Shown here: positions 7,294 through 9,102 of the stretch, one piece after another | Layout: every line of letters begins with the position of its first letter | How positions within the stretch are numbered: position 1 is the stretch's first letter | Origin: Burkholderiaceae bacterium | Lineage (GTDB): Bacteria > Pseudomonadota > Gammaproteobacteria > Burkholderiales > Burkholderiaceae_D | Reading direction: 5' to 3' | Length of the DNA: 9,102 bases | Assembly: GCA_019752915.1 (NCBI GenBank) | Contig: JAIELO010000047.1 | Coordinates: forward strand, 1 to 9,102 | Translations under genes and position numbers: made by a program | The notes under the pieces: generated by a model | Databases searched by the model: none | What the model was told of the DNA's origin: nothing | What the model saw: the letters and a program-made list of their open reading frames with translations, nothing else

Positions 7294-8901
7294 TTATTGA
7301 CGACGGTTGGGTGTCAGGATACTCGGCAAAGCTTTCGGCAAGGTTTCAGGATAGTCACGGCTGAAGTGCAAGCCACGGCTTTCGCGGCGCTGCAGCGCAC
7401 TATTGACGATCAGCCCAGCGACATCGACCAGATTGCGCAGTTCGAGCAAATCGTGGGTGATGCGGAAGTTCTGGTAGTACTCGTCGATCTCTTCCTTGAG
7501 CAGGGCGATGCGGTGCTGGGCGCGTTCGAGGCGCTTGGTGGTACGCACGATGCCGACATAATTCCACATGAAACGACGCAACTCGTCCCAGTTGTGGGCG
7601 ATGACTACTTCTTCATCGGCGTCAGTGACACGGCTTTCATCCCAGTCCGGCAGATAAGGTACTTCGCCTTTTTCCTTGGCGGCGATATCGGTAGCGCAAG
7701 CGCGACCAATAACCACGCATTCGAGCAGCGAATTGCTGGCCAGACGGTTCGCGCCGTGCAAACCGGTGCAGGCAGTTTCGCCGACGGCATACAGGCCCGG
7801 CAAGTCGGTGTGGCCGTGCAGATCGGTGACCACGCCGCCACAGGTGTAGTGGGCTGCCGGCACGATCGGAATCGGCTGCTTGGTAATGTCGATACCGAGT
7901 TCCAGACAGCGGGCATAAATGGTCGGGAAGTGTTCGATCAGGAATTCGGCCGGCTTGTGGCTGATGTCGAGATGCACATAATCGAGACCGCGCTTCTTGA
8001 TTTCAAAGTCGATGGCGCGCGCCACCACGTCGCGTGGTGCCAGTTCGGCGCGTTCGTCGTGGGCCAGCATGAAGCGCTTGCCGGCAGCAGCGCCAGCCTC
8101 CGGCGGCAACTTCAGCAAGCCGCCTTCGCCACGGATCGCTTCCGTAATCAGGAAGGACTTGGCGTACGGATGGTACAGACAGGTCGGGTGGAACTGGATG
8201 AACTCCATATTCGACACGCGGCAACCGGCGCGCCACGCCATGGCGATACCGTCGCCGCTGGCCGTGTCGGGATTGGTGGTGTACAGATAGACTTTACCGG
8301 CACCGCCGGTCGCCATCACCGTGTGTTCAGCGGCAAAGGTCAGAACCTGACCGCTCTGTTCATCCTGAACATACAGGCCGTAGCACTTGGGCTGGCCATT
8401 TTTCGAGCCATGCAATTTATCCGAGGTAATCAGATCGATGGCGCAATGATGTTCGAACAGCGTGATATTCGGATGGGCACGTACTTTTTCTTCCAGCGTC
8501 ACCTGCACCGCATGACCGGTAGCATCGGCAGCGTGGATGATGCGGCGCTGGCTGTGGCCGCCTTCGCGGGTCAGGTGGAAGCCCAGTTCGGCGGAATCGT
8601 CACGGGTGAACGGCACACCTTGTTCGATCAGCCATTCGATGGCTTCGCGGCCGTGTTCGACGATGTAGCGGGTGGCCGCCTCGTCGCACAGTCCACCGCC
8701 AGCGACCAGCGTGTCATCGATATGCTGGGTGTGACTGTCGCCGGAATCGAGTACCGCAGCGATGCCACCCTGTGCCCAGTTGCTGGCGCCATCCTTGAGA
8801 GCGCGCTTGGAAATGATCGCGACTGTGCGCGTTTCGGCCAGATGCAAGGCGACCGACAGGCCGGCCAGTCCACTGCCGACAATTGCAACATCAAATTTCA
8901 T
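7294..8901 (-). CDS. nadB: L-aspartate oxidase NadB (FAD)
   Basis: NadB oxidises L-aspartate to iminoaspartate, using oxygen or fumarate as acceptor, and supplies NadA. The 535-residue flavoprotein has the N-terminal FAD motif GSGLAGL (9-15), SNWAQGGIAA (40-49), HLTREGGHSQRR (109-120) with the substrate-loop Glu, FIQFHPT with H238, RGEGG (257-261), ELAPRD with R290, PAAHYTCGG with H351, and GLHGANRLASNSLLE binding FAD. The C-terminal helical domain ends near the family's usual length. The overall fold is shared with succinate dehydrogenase and fumarate reductase flavoproteins, but the gene context with nadA and nadC and the GGHSQRR segment fix it as NadB. ATG at 8901 has only a weak GCGGAA upstream. 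The GNAT gene follows at 11 nt. Codon bias leaves a long empty antisense frame opposite, which is not a gene. Confidence 0.97.
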   Translation of the reverse strand: MKFDVAIVGSGLAGLSVALHLAETRTVAIISKRALKDGASNWAQGGIAAVLDSGDSHTQHIDDTLVAGGGLCDEAATRYIVEHGREAIEWLIEQGVPFTRDDSAELGFHLTREGGHSQRRIIHAADATGHAVQVTLEEKVRAHPNITLFEHHCAIDLITSDKLHGSKNGQPKCYGLYVQDEQSGQVLTFAAEHTVMATGGAGKVYLYTTNPDTASGDGIAMAWRAGCRVSNMEFIQFHPTCLYHPYAKSFLITEAIRGEGGLLKLPPEAGAAAGKRFMLAHDERAELAPRDVVARAIDFEIKKRGLDYVHLDISHKPAEFLIEHFPTIYARCLELGIDITKQPIPIVPAAHYTCGGVVTDLHGHTDLPGLYAVGETACTGLHGANRLASNSLLECVVIGRACATDIAAKEKGEVPYLPDWDESRVTDADEEVVIAHNWDELRRFMWNYVGIVRTTKRLERAQHRIALLKEEIDEYYQNFRITHDLLELRNLVDVAGLIVNSALQRRESRGLHFSRDYPETLPKALPSILTPNRRQ

Positions 8902-8931
8902 GATTCCGCTTGATTACACTAAAGACCCATG

Positions 8932-8961
8932 ACTATAGACCATTTGACACATGCCTGTCAT
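8932..8961 (-). promoter_or_regulatory. Sigma-70 promoter of nadB-GNAT
   Basis: On the minus strand, ATGACA (8961-8956, 5 of 6 to TTGACA) and TATAGT (8937-8932, 5 of 6 to TATAAT) are separated by 18 bp. A start would lie near 8925, about 24 nt before the nadB ATG. This is the best-formed promoter in the window. It is overlapped by the inverted repeat at 8945-8960. Confidence 0.65.
8945..8960. promoter_or_regulatory. Inverted repeat in the nadB promoter, possible operator
   Basis: TGACA (8945-8949) and TGTCA (8956-8960) form a 5-bp inverted repeat with a 6-nt spacer (CATGCC). It covers most of the predicted -35 box and part of the spacer, which is where a repressor would block RNA polymerase. 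Arm sequence and 6-nt spacing match the core of the repeat upstream of nadA. Confidence 0.5.
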
Positions 8962-9102
8962 TTTCGCGCCAATTTCCGCTTCAGCCCGCGCAAACAGCAG
9001 AGCCGATTGTGACGCCTCAATGCCGCGCTACCGCGTCGGTCCATCATCGATCACACTGTGTGGCCAGTAGCAGGGGGCATCGTGATCCGCATTTTCCACC
9101 AT
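8962..9102. other. Right-edge stretch with no supported gene
   Basis: No gene is supported here. A minus-strand frame open from the edge at 9102 stops at TAG 9030-9028 after 24 codons and could be the tail of an upstream gene. A plus-strand frame from GTG 9009 stays open to the edge for 31 codons. Neither peptide is recognisable, and neither has a convincing Shine-Dalgarno or terminator. More flanking sequence would decide. Confidence 0.4.

Noticed and set aside
7297..8913. 538-codon plus-strand open frame opposite nadB
   Set aside because: The sense strand encodes a textbook NadB with all active-site residues. The antisense product is low in recognisable motifs, so it is a codon-bias shadow.
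8944..8949. Perfect TTGACA on the plus strand as a -35 for a rightward gene
   Set aside because: No -10 match occurs 16-18 bp downstream (GC-rich), and no supported gene starts to the right. The sequence is better explained as an arm of the inverted repeat in the nadB promoter.
9028..9102. Possible C-terminal 24 codons of a minus-strand gene upstream of nadB
   Set aside because: An open frame this short at the edge is expected by chance, and the peptide matched no family I recognise.

Overview
This window looks like an ordinary chromosomal housekeeping region of a betaproteobacterium, most likely Burkholderiales and perhaps Oxalobacteraceae. That placement rests on protein flavour: a QueE with the CX14CX2C cluster motif described for Burkholderia, a NadC active-site loop reading GGGQNQR, and the gene order queE-queD-tadA-ldcA. 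Genes are tightly packed, with 4-8 nt overlaps, and no mobile element, RNA gene or CRISPR array was seen.

Layout, left to right. Positions 1-134 (minus) hold the N-terminus of a probable PAS-domain signalling protein that runs off the left edge. It is divergent from a plus-strand run queE (276-911), queD (914-1360), tadA (1353-1880) and ldcA (about 1917-2891), which starts from a promoter with a perfect TATAAT box. Next comes a YbiT-type ABC-F ATPase (2938-4539), with its own extended -10 box inside the ldcA/ybiT junction and a strong intrinsic terminator (4571-4605). Then follow nadA (4690-5835) and nadC (5832-6698) on plus. Facing them on minus is nadB (8901-7294), followed after 11 nt by a GNAT acetyltransferase gene (7282-6695) whose stop codon overlaps that of nadC. 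The last 200 bp hold the nadB promoter and no gene I can support.

How the genes work together. queE and queD make successive intermediates of preQ1/queuosine, which modifies tRNA position G34. tadA deaminates A34 to inosine in tRNA-Arg. So the first three genes all feed wobble-base modification. ldcA (murein recycling) and ybiT (ribosome-associated ABC-F) are functionally separate. nadB, nadA and nadC together form the complete de novo aspartate-to-nicotinate-mononucleotide pathway, arranged as two convergent units.

The most interesting signal is regulatory. An inverted repeat of the form TGACW-N6-WGTCA lies upstream of nadA (4629-4644) and again inside the nadB promoter (8945-8960). I noticed no third copy in the window. 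It could be a shared operator for an NAD-responsive regulator. I also see a terminator-like hairpin for nadAC encoded within the 3' coding end of the convergent GNAT gene. I found no convincing evidence for a wholly new biological system here.
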